Virus record (IMG/VR): IMGVR_UViG_3300031697_000015
Coordinates: 1 to 34,102 of that record
Source of the DNA: a virus
Length of the DNA: 34,102 nucleotides
Direction: 5' to 3' (one strand)
Positions 13,156-19,888 of this stretch are shown here, in pieces; within the stretch, counting starts at the first letter, position 1; every line of letters starts with the position of its first letter. The notes beneath the pieces are model-generated. The model was not told where the DNA came from. It saw only the letters and a program-made list of their open reading frames with translations, and did no database searches. The position numbers were made by a program, and so were the translations under genes.

Positions 13156-13392
13156 ATGAAAAAAGCAAAGGAAAAAATAATTCTTCAGCCAGCACACATC
13201 AAGGCGTACCGGTTCGTTGAAAAGTATATTTCTAAAAATATAATCTCTCCGGAAATTGATGAAATTTCTAAAAGTATCAAAATAACTCTTCGACACACTT
13301 ACCGGATAATCGAAGATCTTTGCGCATTAGGATATCTGGAGAGAGAGTCTTATCGACGAAGATCGATAAAAATCCTCAAGCCGTTGCAGTAA
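13156..13392 (+). CDS. LexA-N-terminal-like winged helix-turn-helix regulator (78 aa)
   Basis: Start set at the ATG 7 nt after the -10; a longer frame from 13138 covers the promoter. The protein resembles the DNA-binding domain of LexA-type repressors: helix (PAHIKAYRFVEKYISKN), SPEIDEISKSIKITLRHTYR as the helix-turn-helix, and a wing (LGYLERESYRRRSIKIL). The serine peptidase domain that makes LexA cleavable is missing, so it cannot be self-cleaving. It is directly followed by a 24-bp-stem RNA. It may regulate the phage promoters here, for example by reading the TGAC repeat, but no operator was proven. Confidence 0.65.
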   Translation: MKKAKEKIILQPAHIKAYRFVEKYISKNIISPEIDEISKSIKITLRHTYRIIEDLCALGYLERESYRRRSIKILKPLQ

Positions 13393-13396
13393 TGCC

Positions 13397-13507
13397 GGTT
13401 GGGTACTGGAAGAGGTAGTGCACAAATCACATTTTCTTACGAATTGAGGCTACAGTTCGAAAAGTAAGCTCTACGTTGTACGCACTCACCACTTCCAGTA
13501 CTCAGCC
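13397..13507 (+). ncRNA. Long-stem structured RNA (about 110 nt)
   Basis: GGTTGG (13397-13402) pairs with TCAGCC (13502-13507), continuing as GTACTGGAAG (13403-13412) with CTTCCAGTAC (13492-13501). After an A-A mismatch, GGT pairs with ACC and AGTGC with GCACT, with one bulged C: 24 bp in all. Inside, CGAATTG (13440-13446) pairs with CAGTTCG (13453-13459), with CTTA/TAAG beneath. No T-tract follows and no ORF fills it. Confidence 0.65.
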
Positions 13508-13561
13508 CACATTGAGCTGATTGGTCGAAAATTTTACACACTACTAACTACATTAAAGATC

Positions 13562-13693
13562 ATGTCAGAAAATGAAACTACTCCAGAGGCTACTCCAGTT
13601 GAGGTAACTCCTGAAGCTACTCCGGATACTACCCCTGAAGCTGAAGTACCAGCTGAAGAAGCACCTGCTGCTGAAGAAGCACCTGCTGCATAG
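13562..13693 (+). CDS. Low-complexity acidic peptide (43 aa)
   Basis: A 43-residue frame made almost only of Glu, Ala, Pro, Thr and Val, with two copies of the tail element EEAPAA. It is short, but codon periodicity is clean and it begins 54 nt after the long-stem RNA. No domain is visible. The composition matches the tails of the 169-residue protein at 10367 and the SSB-like protein at 13769. It may be a free interaction tail or a decayed gene; it could also be a chance frame. Confidence 0.4.
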   Translation: MSENETTPEATPVEVTPEATPDTTPEAEVPAEEAPAAEEAPAA

Positions 13694-13768
13694 GTAAATC
13701 TTTTAAATTTAAAAGAGATACGAAATACACAATTACTTAAAATACAAAATCAATAATTCAAAAATATT

Positions 13769-14323
13769 ATGTCAATGACAGAAGCAACAGAAGAGTTTGG
13801 AAAAATGCTCCGATGGACTGAAACTCCAAAGGATGCTGTCCAAGCTGAGAAGACCGTTTTTATTGGAACTGTTGTACAAGGATTCTACGTTGCAAAACGT
13901 GAGGGAGTTGGTAAAAACGATTCAACCGTATATGAGATACTTCTCGCTAATGGTGAAAAGTATGCTTTTTGGGGAAGTGGTTTGCTTGATGGCAAATTCA
14001 ACGACATCCCTAAAAACTGTGAGATTCGAGTAACTTGTCTCGGAGAGACACAGCCGAAGACTCCAGCTGGTCGACCATATATGAATTTCAAAGTTGAGTT
14101 CGACAAGGATTCAGTGAAACCAGCAAACTTAGTTGAAGCAGCTCCAGCTCAAGCAACCGGTGCACCAGTAGCTGCACCAGTAGCTGCACCAGTAGCTGCA
14201 CCAGTAGCTGCACCAGTAGCTGCACCAGTAGCTGCACCAGTAGCTGCACCAGTAGCTGCACCAGTAGCTGCACCAGTAGCTGCTGAACCAGCTCCAGCCG
14301 CTCCAGCAGGAGACGGATTCTAA
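13769..14323 (+). CDS. Single-stranded DNA-binding-like protein with APVA repeat linker
   Basis: 184 residues. Residues about 28-115 look like an OB-fold: strands around TVFIGTVVQGFYVAK, STVYEILLANGEKYAFWGS, CEIRVTCLGE and RPYMNFKVEF. Ten exact APVA repeats follow (about 132-171), and the end is PAGDGF, recalling the acidic Phe-ended tip of SSB that recruits replication partners. SSB proteins protect single strands and coordinate replication. The family match is by overall shape, so it could be another OB-fold protein. No SD (AAATATTATG). Placement beside helicase and exonuclease genes agrees. Confidence 0.55.
   Translation: MSMTEATEEFGKMLRWTETPKDAVQAEKTVFIGTVVQGFYVAKREGVGKNDSTVYEILLANGEKYAFWGSGLLDGKFNDIPKNCEIRVTCLGETQPKTPAGRPYMNFKVEFDKDSVKPANLVEAAPAQATGAPVAAPVAAPVAAPVAAPVAAPVAAPVAAPVAAPVAAPVAAEPAPAAPAGDGF
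14162..14281 (+). repeat. Ten tandem 12-bp repeats coding APVA
   Basis: GCACCAGTAGCT occurs ten times without error. It lies in frame within the SSB-like gene, so length changes would lengthen or shorten the linker by four residues. Confidence 0.95.
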
Positions 14324-14338
14324 ATTAATCACTTTTGT

Positions 14339-14519
14339 CCATCTTACGAGATGGACTAGGGCGTGGGGTTTGCAACAGCTGAGCAGGTTGAAGAGTTAAA
14401 GCAAACAATGCTTCAACCCAATGTTCACTGAAGATTGTTGGACCGGATCTTCGGGTTTCGACCCGGTTAAGAACCCTTTAGACAATTTTGCCCCCGGGCC
14501 CTAGCCCACCTCAAGATGG
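14339..14519 (+). ncRNA. Structured RNA with alternative closing stems (about 180 nt)
   Basis: CCATCTT (14339-14345) pairs perfectly with AAGATGG (14513-14519). CTAGGGC (14356-14362) pairs with GCCCTAG (14498-14504). Inside, GGTTGAAG (14386-14393) pairs with CTTCAACC (14411-14418), and AGATTGT (14432-14438) with ACAATTT (14482-14488). CGGGT and ACCCG (14452-14465) form a hairpin with a TTCG tetraloop. CCATC can instead pair locally with GATGG at 14350-14354, so two forms are possible. No ORF fills the stretch. Confidence 0.65.
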
Positions 14520-14546
14520 TATGAAAAAAATAAAATTAATACCATT

Positions 14547-14834
14547 ATGATTATCGAAAAAGTAACCCGATCGTACTCACGTTCGATCAACCTAAAGAGC
14601 TATGGCAGCCAGACTGAATCATGGGTAAAATCAGAAGCCACCTACACAGCAATGTGCGAGTCAGCTGATGATCCAATCCAGGTATCAGGAGTCCTAGCTG
14701 AGCAAGCTCAAAAAGATGTAGCTGACCAGATCAGTGGAATTATTAATAAAGTAAAGGCAGCACCAACGTCGACTGTTCCAGCTACGATGGACCCGAACGC
14801 AGCGACAACCCCGGCAGTGCCGCGACCTCTCTAA
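14547..14834 (+). CDS. Conserved-type phage protein of unknown function (95 aa)
   Basis: The first ~65 residues (VTRSYSRSINLKSYGSQTESWV, split here as RSYSRSINLKSY and QTESWV) recall a small phage family with the pattern 'Y.RtiNL.nYes.k', often near nucleases and SSB. No biochemical role is known to me. The C-terminal third is an Ala/Pro/Thr tail, as in other proteins here. It starts with an ATG after AATACCATT, no SD, 27 nt after the structured RNA, and ends 1 nt before the RecE-like gene. Confidence 0.55.
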   Translation: MIIEKVTRSYSRSINLKSYGSQTESWVKSEATYTAMCESADDPIQVSGVLAEQAQKDVADQISGIINKVKAAPTSTVPATMDPNAATTPAVPRPL

Positions 14835-14835
14835 T

Positions 14836-16143
14836 ATGATGAAAGAATCGCTTGCCACTGAAGAATTAGTATCCAAAGAGGATTACTACAAAGACACCCG
14901 CTGTATATCATTTTCTGCCTTAAAGGTATTCAGCCGGTGCGAGACGCTGTACAGAGATTTGTTCGTTGATAAAACATACGAAGAGCCGGACCACGACTAC
15001 TTCACCTATGGGAAACTCGTTGATGCAATGGTTTCTGAGCCGGAGGATTTCATCCCTGCGAATTTTGTCCGTGTCGACCGGAAAGTGAATCCGGAAGACT
15101 CTCTCAAACATGAGAACGAGATACGAGATATTCAGAAAGAAATTGCTGAAAAAAGAACTCAGATCAATGACAAAATGATGGACAAGATGAAGGAGATCGA
15201 TGTGAAAATTAATAAATTAATTGAAGCCGGTAAAGATGATATCACTCCAGCTGTTCAGAGAAAGTTGGACAAGCTGGGTGAGGACCGCGGAAAAGTGGCA
15301 CCGGATAAAACTCTCGAGAAAGGAATTGCTAGCCGGGAAGAAGCTGTGGTGTTGATTCAGCAGAAACTCAATGCTATTAAAGAGCTCTCAGACAAGATCC
15401 AAGTTAGCAATGCTATCTGGAAAAATTCAGAAGAGACAGCATTGGCTATCCAGGCTCACCCATCATTCTCGAATCTTAAATTCAACCAAGCTACAAGCCA
15501 GCAAATTTTTCGAACGAATAAAGGAGATATTCCACGTAAGGGGAAGTTGGATCACCTTAAACTTTCTCCTTCACTCACTCGGTTCTATGCAATTTATGCA
15601 GCTGAACAAATGACTCTGGAAGAACTTCAAGAAAAGATTCGAACCGATGTCCACCCGCAGGATTTGTGGGCAATCATCACCGACGTGAAGACGTGTAAAA
15701 GCATCGCTGAGATCGAGCCCTATAACAAACACTACCGAGGTCAGCTCGGGTTCTACCAGGACCTAGTGAGCGACACATTGTTGATTCCGGTTGAAAATGT
15801 ACGTTGCCGAATATTGGCAGCTGACAAAGCAAACAATGACTTCAAGAAGTGTGAACTGTTTGAGTACACTCAAGCCTCACTGGATGAATTGAAAGGAGAC
15901 GTTGAAGCTTGGGTCCAATTATGGTGGGCCGGCCAACAGTCAGGAAAGTATGTCTCAGCGAAAGAGAAGCATGGCTGGCACCAAAAGTGCTACACCTGTT
16001 CAGAATGTAGATTCTGTCCATTCTCTATGAAACCGGGAGATCCGGTAATGGTTGCGGGGCCAAGATTTGAAAGCAAAGGAGTACCGGCTCCACAAGTATT
16101 ATCAGATGAAGTAAGCACAGCTGACGCTGTATTAGATTACTAA
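14836..16143 (+). CDS. RecE/Cas4-like PD-(D/E)XK exonuclease
   Basis: 435 residues. The start (ISFSALKVFSRCETLYRD; FTYGKLVDAMV) matches the region before the nuclease core in RecE-type proteins. The core has KLDHLKLS (about 237) and AIITDVKTC (about 280-287), giving the Asp and the Asp-x-Lys of PD-(D/E)XK. A predicted coiled coil is inserted (about 95-190). The C-terminus has CYTCSECRFCPF (about 385-397), four Cys that could hold an Fe-S cluster, as in Cas4/AddB-like nucleases. Such nucleases resect ends for recombination. A second ATG follows at once, so the start could be one codon later. It is tightly coupled to the DnaQ-like gene (2-nt gap). Confidence 0.75.
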   Translation: MMKESLATEELVSKEDYYKDTRCISFSALKVFSRCETLYRDLFVDKTYEEPDHDYFTYGKLVDAMVSEPEDFIPANFVRVDRKVNPEDSLKHENEIRDIQKEIAEKRTQINDKMMDKMKEIDVKINKLIEAGKDDITPAVQRKLDKLGEDRGKVAPDKTLEKGIASREEAVVLIQQKLNAIKELSDKIQVSNAIWKNSEETALAIQAHPSFSNLKFNQATSQQIFRTNKGDIPRKGKLDHLKLSPSLTRFYAIYAAEQMTLEELQEKIRTDVHPQDLWAIITDVKTCKSIAEIEPYNKHYRGQLGFYQDLVSDTLLIPVENVRCRILAADKANNDFKKCELFEYTQASLDELKGDVEAWVQLWWAGQQSGKYVSAKEKHGWHQKCYTCSECRFCPFSMKPGDPVMVAGPRFESKGVPAPQVLSDEVSTADAVLDY

Positions 16144-16145
16144 CT

Positions 16146-16760
16146 ATGAAAAACTTAATTGTATGGGACCTCGAAACCACCGGCTTCGTTGATAACCCGG
16201 ATGCTCGCATCATTGAGATCGGAGCGGTCCATGTAAAAGACGGTGAAATAGTTGAAAGAAAAAGTTGGCTACTAAATCACCACATCGAGATCCCGGAAGT
16301 GATTACTGGAATCACAAACATCACCAAAGAGATGATCGATGCCGAGGGGGAAGATCCAACTCAAGTAATGCAGGATTTTTTAAACTTCTTAAATAAAGAA
16401 GAGTACCACCTGACTCACAATGGCTACCGGTTCGATATTCCATTCTTTGTAAAGGAAGCTCGCCGAACATGGGATTTTTTCCCGGAGATAATGTTCTTCT
16501 CATTAGAGACTGAACTACGACTGAAAGGACAGGATTCAGCTGCAATGTATAAAGCAAAGAAGCTGAACATGGCTCAAGCTGAAGGAGAATTATTTGCTGA
16601 ATTTGCCGACCGAGTTCTCAACACTAAGGCTTATGGAGTGAAGTACAATGTGAGTATCGCTTGTGATGAGCTCGGGATCGATCGGTCTAAAGTTTCACTA
16701 CACCGAGCTCTTGGGGATGTTGAATTGACCTACGAAATTTATAAAAAATTAATTGAGTAA
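16146..16760 (+). CDS. DnaQ-like 3'-5' exonuclease (DEDDh)
   Basis: 204 residues. Motif I VWDLETTGF (Asp8, Glu10), motif II THNGYRFDIPFF with its Asp, and motif III HRALGDVELTYEIY, the His-x(4)-Asp form that defines DEDDh enzymes. These degrade single-stranded DNA or RNA from the 3' end and serve as proofreading subunits or in repair. It lies between the RecE-like nuclease and a 60-residue unknown gene, 3 nt apart. No polymerase is present here, so it could act with a host enzyme or in recombination. All key residues are intact. Confidence 0.85.
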   Translation: MKNLIVWDLETTGFVDNPDARIIEIGAVHVKDGEIVERKSWLLNHHIEIPEVITGITNITKEMIDAEGEDPTQVMQDFLNFLNKEEYHLTHNGYRFDIPFFVKEARRTWDFFPEIMFFSLETELRLKGQDSAAMYKAKKLNMAQAEGELFAEFADRVLNTKAYGVKYNVSIACDELGIDRSKVSLHRALGDVELTYEIYKKLIE

Positions 16761-16763
16761 TTT

Positions 16764-16946
16764 ATGTCTTACGTTAAACCAGAAGTAAAAAAATTCAAGG
16801 ACCACATCAAGAAATCGGTCAATGATAATTTTAGCAATGACAATAAAGAAGAATCTTTTGCAGAATCAATGACTATGATTTATTCAGTTTTGATTGATAT
16901 CCGCGACGCACTAATTCCAAATAATCCCAATGATAAAAACACCTAA
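16764..16946 (+). CDS. Hypothetical small helical protein (60 aa)
   Basis: Not recognised. A basic N-terminal helix (PEVKKFKDHIKKSVNDN) is followed by an acidic linker and a hydrophobic helix (MTMIYSVLIDIRDALI) that is too polar to be a membrane segment. It begins 3 nt after the DnaQ-like stop and overlaps the next start by 17 nt, so it is a real operon member. Two helices and size suggest a small partner protein. Confidence 0.5.
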   Translation: MSYVKPEVKKFKDHIKKSVNDNFSNDNKEESFAESMTMIYSVLIDIRDALIPNNPNDKNT

Positions 16947-17409
16947 AAAAAGTTCCCGGAAAGTGCTGGAGTTTGAAACGATTGCACGTGATGCTCGACT
17001 AATGAATAAGTTGTTGCGGGATTATGTTGACCCTAGAGGCAAAAGTTCCAGTCAGCATTATGCTATTCATCATTCTCAGTTCAGCAACGATCCTTATAAT
17101 TTTTTTGTGGTAAACCCCTCAGTTGTTGAAGCTAACCCTGGTGACATCGTGGTCGTGGTTAATCCAAAAATAATCAGTAAGGATCGATCTACAAAGAAAA
17201 CAGTGAAAGAGTCTTGTATGAGTTTTCCTTTCCGAGACGGAAAGAACATTACTCGATACGAAACAATTGAAGTTTCCTACCAAGTGCCAGTTGAAGACGG
17301 AAAAAAAATGAAGTTGAAGGAAGAAACAATGTCAGGATTTATGGCCCAAATATTTCAGCATGAGGTCGAACATGCTCATGGGTCACATATCTACGAAGTT
17401 AAAAAATAG
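16930..17409 (+). CDS. Peptide deformylase-like protein
   Basis: 159 residues. Motif order fits peptide deformylase: an AIHHSQ-containing segment where GxGLAAxQ lies in the usual enzyme, ESCMSFP (about 94-100) for EGCLS, and QHEVEHAHG (about 143-151) for QHExDHLxG. The metal ligands Cys96, His144 and His148 and the catalytic Glu145 are present. The first motif is degenerate and the Asp of HExDH is Glu. Deformylases remove the N-formyl group from nascent proteins; phage versions are known, and may speed maturation of phage proteins. The enzyme could also be altered in specificity. The start overlaps the previous gene, and no SD is seen. Confidence 0.7.
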   Translation: MIKTPKKSSRKVLEFETIARDARLMNKLLRDYVDPRGKSSSQHYAIHHSQFSNDPYNFFVVNPSVVEANPGDIVVVVNPKIISKDRSTKKTVKESCMSFPFRDGKNITRYETIEVSYQVPVEDGKKMKLKEETMSGFMAQIFQHEVEHAHGSHIYEVKK

Positions 17410-17410
17410 C

Positions 17411-17617
17411 ATGGTTTTAGATCTGAAAAATCTTGAGAGTAATCGTTGCCCAGTAATTACCTGTGGCCAGCCCTTCCTAAAAACTGGTGTTGGCTACGAC
17501 CGCGGAATTAATTGCAGCCAATGTGGACATACGGTTCCTATCGATCAATACAAAGAAATCATGCGTAAGTTTATCCGGAAAAATTTCATTGATGTGAAAG
17601 AACCGGATGAAGAATAA
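17411..17617 (+). CDS. Zinc-binding protein (68 aa)
   Basis: Begins at the ATG 1 nt after the deformylase-like stop; a longer frame from 17360 overlaps that gene and is rejected. CPVITCGQ (about 12-19) and CSQCGH (about 35-40) supply four Cys and one His for a zinc ribbon. The C-terminal helix is basic, then acidic (KEIMRKFIRKNF). It may bind nucleic acid or act as a chaperone for a partner. The family is not recognised. Confidence 0.6.
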   Translation: MVLDLKNLESNRCPVITCGQPFLKTGVGYDRGINCSQCGHTVPIDQYKEIMRKFIRKNFIDVKEPDEE

Positions 17618-17623
17618 AAAAAT

Positions 17624-17818
17624 ATGCCAGTAATGTTTGCACTGCCAATCGGGGGAGACGGACCACAAAGAGTTTGTCCTCACTTTCATACTCCGGCTGG
17701 TTTCATAGGTATGCAAGAATCGATTCTTAAAGGATGTGAAGTTGAAATTTATTCGTGCGGTTGCGGTCACACTCAGTTTGAGAAGCCGGTTGTTGAAAAT
17801 AAAAGAAAACCACAATGA
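17624..17818 (+). CDS. Small Cys/His-rich protein (64 aa)
   Basis: Not recognised. It contains CPHFHT (about 18-23), a single Cys at 38, then YSCGCGHTQF (about 43-52), enough for one zinc site. The end is basic. It starts after an A-rich leader with no SD and overlaps the RuvC-like gene by 4 nt. It is the third zinc-type protein in the operon stretch 17411-18414, counting the CxxC tail of the resolvase. Confidence 0.55.
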   Translation: MPVMFALPIGGDGPQRVCPHFHTPAGFIGMQESILKGCEVEIYSCGCGHTQFEKPVVENKRKPQ

Positions 17819-18414
17819 GCGTATTTTTAGGAATCGACCCGGGGCTCGATGGTGGCCTCGCATACATCCGAAACGAAGGTCCTATGACCCTACTCGATCT
17901 CCATAAAACTCCGCTCATTGGAGGCAAGGATTACGATGTTCAGGATATGAAATTAATTCTAAAAGAGTTTCCAGCTAGTGCAATATTCGCTACGATTGAA
18001 AATCAGATCTCGATGCCAGGCCAGGGGCTGACAAGTACCCTGCAAACCGGCAAAGGTTTTGGGATATGGCTCGGCCTCCTAGCTGGCCTCGAGATTCCTC
18101 ACCAGGTAGTACATGCAAAAAAATGGCAGACAAATTTATTCTCCGGGACCAGTCCAAAGTACGATACAAAAGCAAGGTCCGAGATCGTCGCAAAGCGTCT
18201 CTTCCCTGGTGCTGATTTCAGACGCAGCGCCCGGGCTCGAGTAGCTAACGATGGCCTCACCGATGCAGCTTGCATCGCTGAGTATGGTAGGCGTACTCAC
18301 AAGTCTTCAGATGAAGGAACAGGGCTTCCACACACGCCGTTAGAATCAACACCAGAGATCTGCAAAGTGTGCGGTCGCTATATCCCCGGCGATGAAATGG
18401 GGTGCTTAAAATAA
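17815..18414 (+). CDS. RuvC-like Holliday junction resolvase
   Basis: 199 residues. The first strand is FLGIDPGLDGGLAY with the catalytic Asp8, followed by FATIENQ (Glu about 62) and the C-terminal acidic pair DGLTDAACIAEYGRR (about 145-152). This is the RNase H-fold pattern of RuvC-type resolvases, including phage versions. It would cleave four-way junctions made during recombination or branched replication, before packaging. The C-terminal ~45 residues add an ICKVCGRY zinc knuckle absent from cellular RuvC. The RecE-like nuclease, DnaQ-like exonuclease and SF2 helicase upstream make a recombination set. Confidence 0.8.
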   Translation: MSVFLGIDPGLDGGLAYIRNEGPMTLLDLHKTPLIGGKDYDVQDMKLILKEFPASAIFATIENQISMPGQGLTSTLQTGKGFGIWLGLLAGLEIPHQVVHAKKWQTNLFSGTSPKYDTKARSEIVAKRLFPGADFRRSARARVANDGLTDAACIAEYGRRTHKSSDEGTGLPHTPLESTPEICKVCGRYIPGDEMGCLK

Positions 18415-18419
18415 TAATT

Positions 18420-18686
18420 ATGAACGAAAAAACTAAAATCTTATTGCAGATAGGTCTATCGGTTCTTGTAGCAATGTTTGCTTTGCTAGCACTGACATTG
18501 ATTGTGTTTGATGTACAGAAGGTTGCTAACGAGCCGATTCCTTCGGTACAGAGCGACAACCTTTGCTACTGGAAAACAATCCAGCCAGGGCAAGGAATTT
18601 CTGAATCCGGACCAGGGGAATCAAATGAGCATACTAATCGTGTACTTAATCACGTAAAAGAAGCCCTAACCCCACCCACTAAATAA
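18420..18686 (+). CDS. Single-pass membrane protein (88 aa)
   Basis: Start set at ATG 18420, five bases after the resolvase stop; an upstream ATG at 18402 overlaps it. Residues about 8-31 form a hydrophobic helix (LLQIGLSVLVAMFALLALTL), followed by a polar tail containing one Cys and ending ALTPPTK. The final codons and the following bases form a 20-bp direct repeat that recurs at the end of the methyltransferase gene. Could be a small surface protein. No family is recognised. Confidence 0.55.
   Translation: MNEKTKILLQIGLSVLVAMFALLALTLIVFDVQKVANEPIPSVQSDNLCYWKTIQPGQGISESGPGESNEHTNRVLNHVKEALTPPTK
18666..18685 (+). repeat. Left copy of a 20-bp direct repeat flanking the methyltransferase
   Basis: CTAACCCCACCCACTAAATA is identical at 19241-19260, 575 bp away. 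It spans the stop codon of the membrane-protein gene and encodes the LTPPTK tail in both genes. Confidence 0.95.
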
Positions 18687-18688
18687 CT

Positions 18689-19273
18689 ATGACTAAGATA
18701 CCAAGCGTAGAGGAAATGAAAACGAAATTACCAGAAGCCTTTATAAACCTGAACAGAGACAACATAGAAGCGTATACACCTAAATATGCGGTTGATATCA
18801 TTCTTCCTTATATACCAAAAAATAAGGTAATCTGGGCTCCTTTTAGTGAAGACTATCACAACTTTGCTGAGTATCTTAGGGAGAAAGGTTACAAAGTAGT
18901 CAATACACATTATAATCCTAAAACAGGTGCGGGCGATGATTTTTTGGTCTATGAACCAGATTTTTACTTTGACATTATTTTGGATAACCCTCCATTTAAA
19001 GGTAAAACCAAGTATGTCGAAAAAGCCATAAGTTTCGGGAAGCCGTTTGCTTTATTTTTACCGCTCAATTCTTTTGGAGACAATGGAATACCAAAGCTGT
19101 TTATGGACAATAATCTTGAACCACAGATGCTAATTCCTGATAAAAGGACAGAGTTTGAAAATCAAGAAAATAGAGGAATAAGCTTCAAAACAATTTATAT
19201 TTGTAACGGTATTTTACCCAAACAAATTATTTTTACTAAACTAACCCCACCCACTAAATATCTAGTGAATTAG
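18689..19273 (+). CDS. DNA N6-adenine-type methyltransferase-like protein
   Basis: 194 residues. DIILDNPPFKGKTKYVEKAI carries an NPPF-type catalytic motif (about 95-98), as in amino-methyltransferases that modify adenine. The stretch FALFLPLNSF following it is the next strand of the Rossmann-like fold. An unusually short N-terminus lacks a clear SAM-binding FxGxG, so it may be a minimal or altered methyltransferase. Protection of phage DNA from host restriction would be the usual role. Its base composition looks more AT-rich than the neighbours. It is bounded by 20-bp direct repeats, and its own C-terminus (LTPPTKYLVN) is created by the right copy, implying cassette acquisition. Confidence 0.65.
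   Translation: MTKIPSVEEMKTKLPEAFINLNRDNIEAYTPKYAVDIILPYIPKNKVIWAPFSEDYHNFAEYLREKGYKVVNTHYNPKTGAGDDFLVYEPDFYFDIILDNPPFKGKTKYVEKAISFGKPFALFLPLNSFGDNGIPKLFMDNNLEPQMLIPDKRTEFENQENRGISFKTIYICNGILPKQIIFTKLTPPTKYLVN
19241..19260 (+). repeat. Right copy of the 20-bp direct repeat
   Basis: Perfect copy of 18666-18685 inside the end of the methyltransferase gene. Flanking bases also match after one change. Confidence 0.95.
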
Positions 19274-19359
19274 TTCATCACATCAACGGGGATATACACG
19301 ATAATCGTATTGAAAACCTTGTAATCATTAGTCGCTCTGAACACAAAATGCAAAAATAA
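19258..19359 (+). pseudogene. C-terminal remnant of an HNH homing endonuclease
   Basis: A frame without a start reads VHHINGDIHDNRIENLVIIS and then RSEHKMQK before a stop. This is the ending typical of phage HNH homing nucleases (HHxNGDxxDNRxENL). The rest of the gene is missing, and a stop closes the frame just upstream at 19255. It overlaps the end of the methyltransferase by 16 nt. Confidence 0.75.
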
Positions 19360-19360
19360 T

Positions 19361-19888
19361 ATGACACAACTAACAGACAAGATGGAGAAAAAACCAATAA
19401 CCTATCTTTCCACTTTTTCAGGAATAGGTGGCTTCGAAAAAGGTATACAATTAGCTTATGATAATCGACCCAACATACGGAACGGGAGTGAGGTACTACA
19501 AGAAATTATGCCCGACTCTCAGGAGTCACAGAACAGGCCTACTTGTATTGGTTACTCCGAAATCGACAAGTACGCCAGCCAAATTTATCAATCACACTTT
19601 CCCTATGAACAATGCCAAAAATGCAAATTGGAGACAATTAAGAGAGGTGAGGAGCGAGGAGGGCATGGCGTAGCTCAGACAATAGACACTGGTATGCAGC
19701 AACATACTCTACAGAACTCACAGATTAGGAGACTAACCCCAACAGAATGTGAAAGATTACAAGGATTTTCTGATGGTTGGACTGAAGGAGTATCAGACAC
19801 ACAACGATACAAGACACTTGGAAACGCGGTAACGGTAAATGTTATTAGAGATATTATGGAGAAACTATTACTTAAACAACAACCATGA
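19361..19888 (+). CDS. Internally deleted C5-cytosine methyltransferase
   Basis: 175 residues with an intact frame. The N-terminus has YLSTFSGIGGFEKGIQLA (motif I) and CIGYSEIDKYASQIYQSHFP (motif II). The C-terminus has RRLTPTECERLQGF (motif IX) and RYKTLGNAVTVNVI (motif X). The middle, where the catalytic PCQ Cys, the ENV motif and most of the target domain should be, is absent. Typical enzymes are about 300-400 residues, so 150-200 residues have been lost in frame. It should be catalytically dead. An alternative is that it is fused or split with a partner; none is seen. It ends the plus-strand block before the terminator. Confidence 0.75.
   Translation: MTQLTDKMEKKPITYLSTFSGIGGFEKGIQLAYDNRPNIRNGSEVLQEIMPDSQESQNRPTCIGYSEIDKYASQIYQSHFPYEQCQKCKLETIKRGEERGGHGVAQTIDTGMQQHTLQNSQIRRLTPTECERLQGFSDGWTEGVSDTQRYKTLGNAVTVNVIRDIMEKLLLKQQP

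Noticed and set aside
14162-14281. CRISPR array or non-coding satellite
   Set aside because: Repeats are contiguous with no spacers and stay in frame within a gene.
14088-14332. Two minus-strand frames over the APVA repeats
   Set aside because: They are periodic translations of the tandem repeat on the wrong strand.
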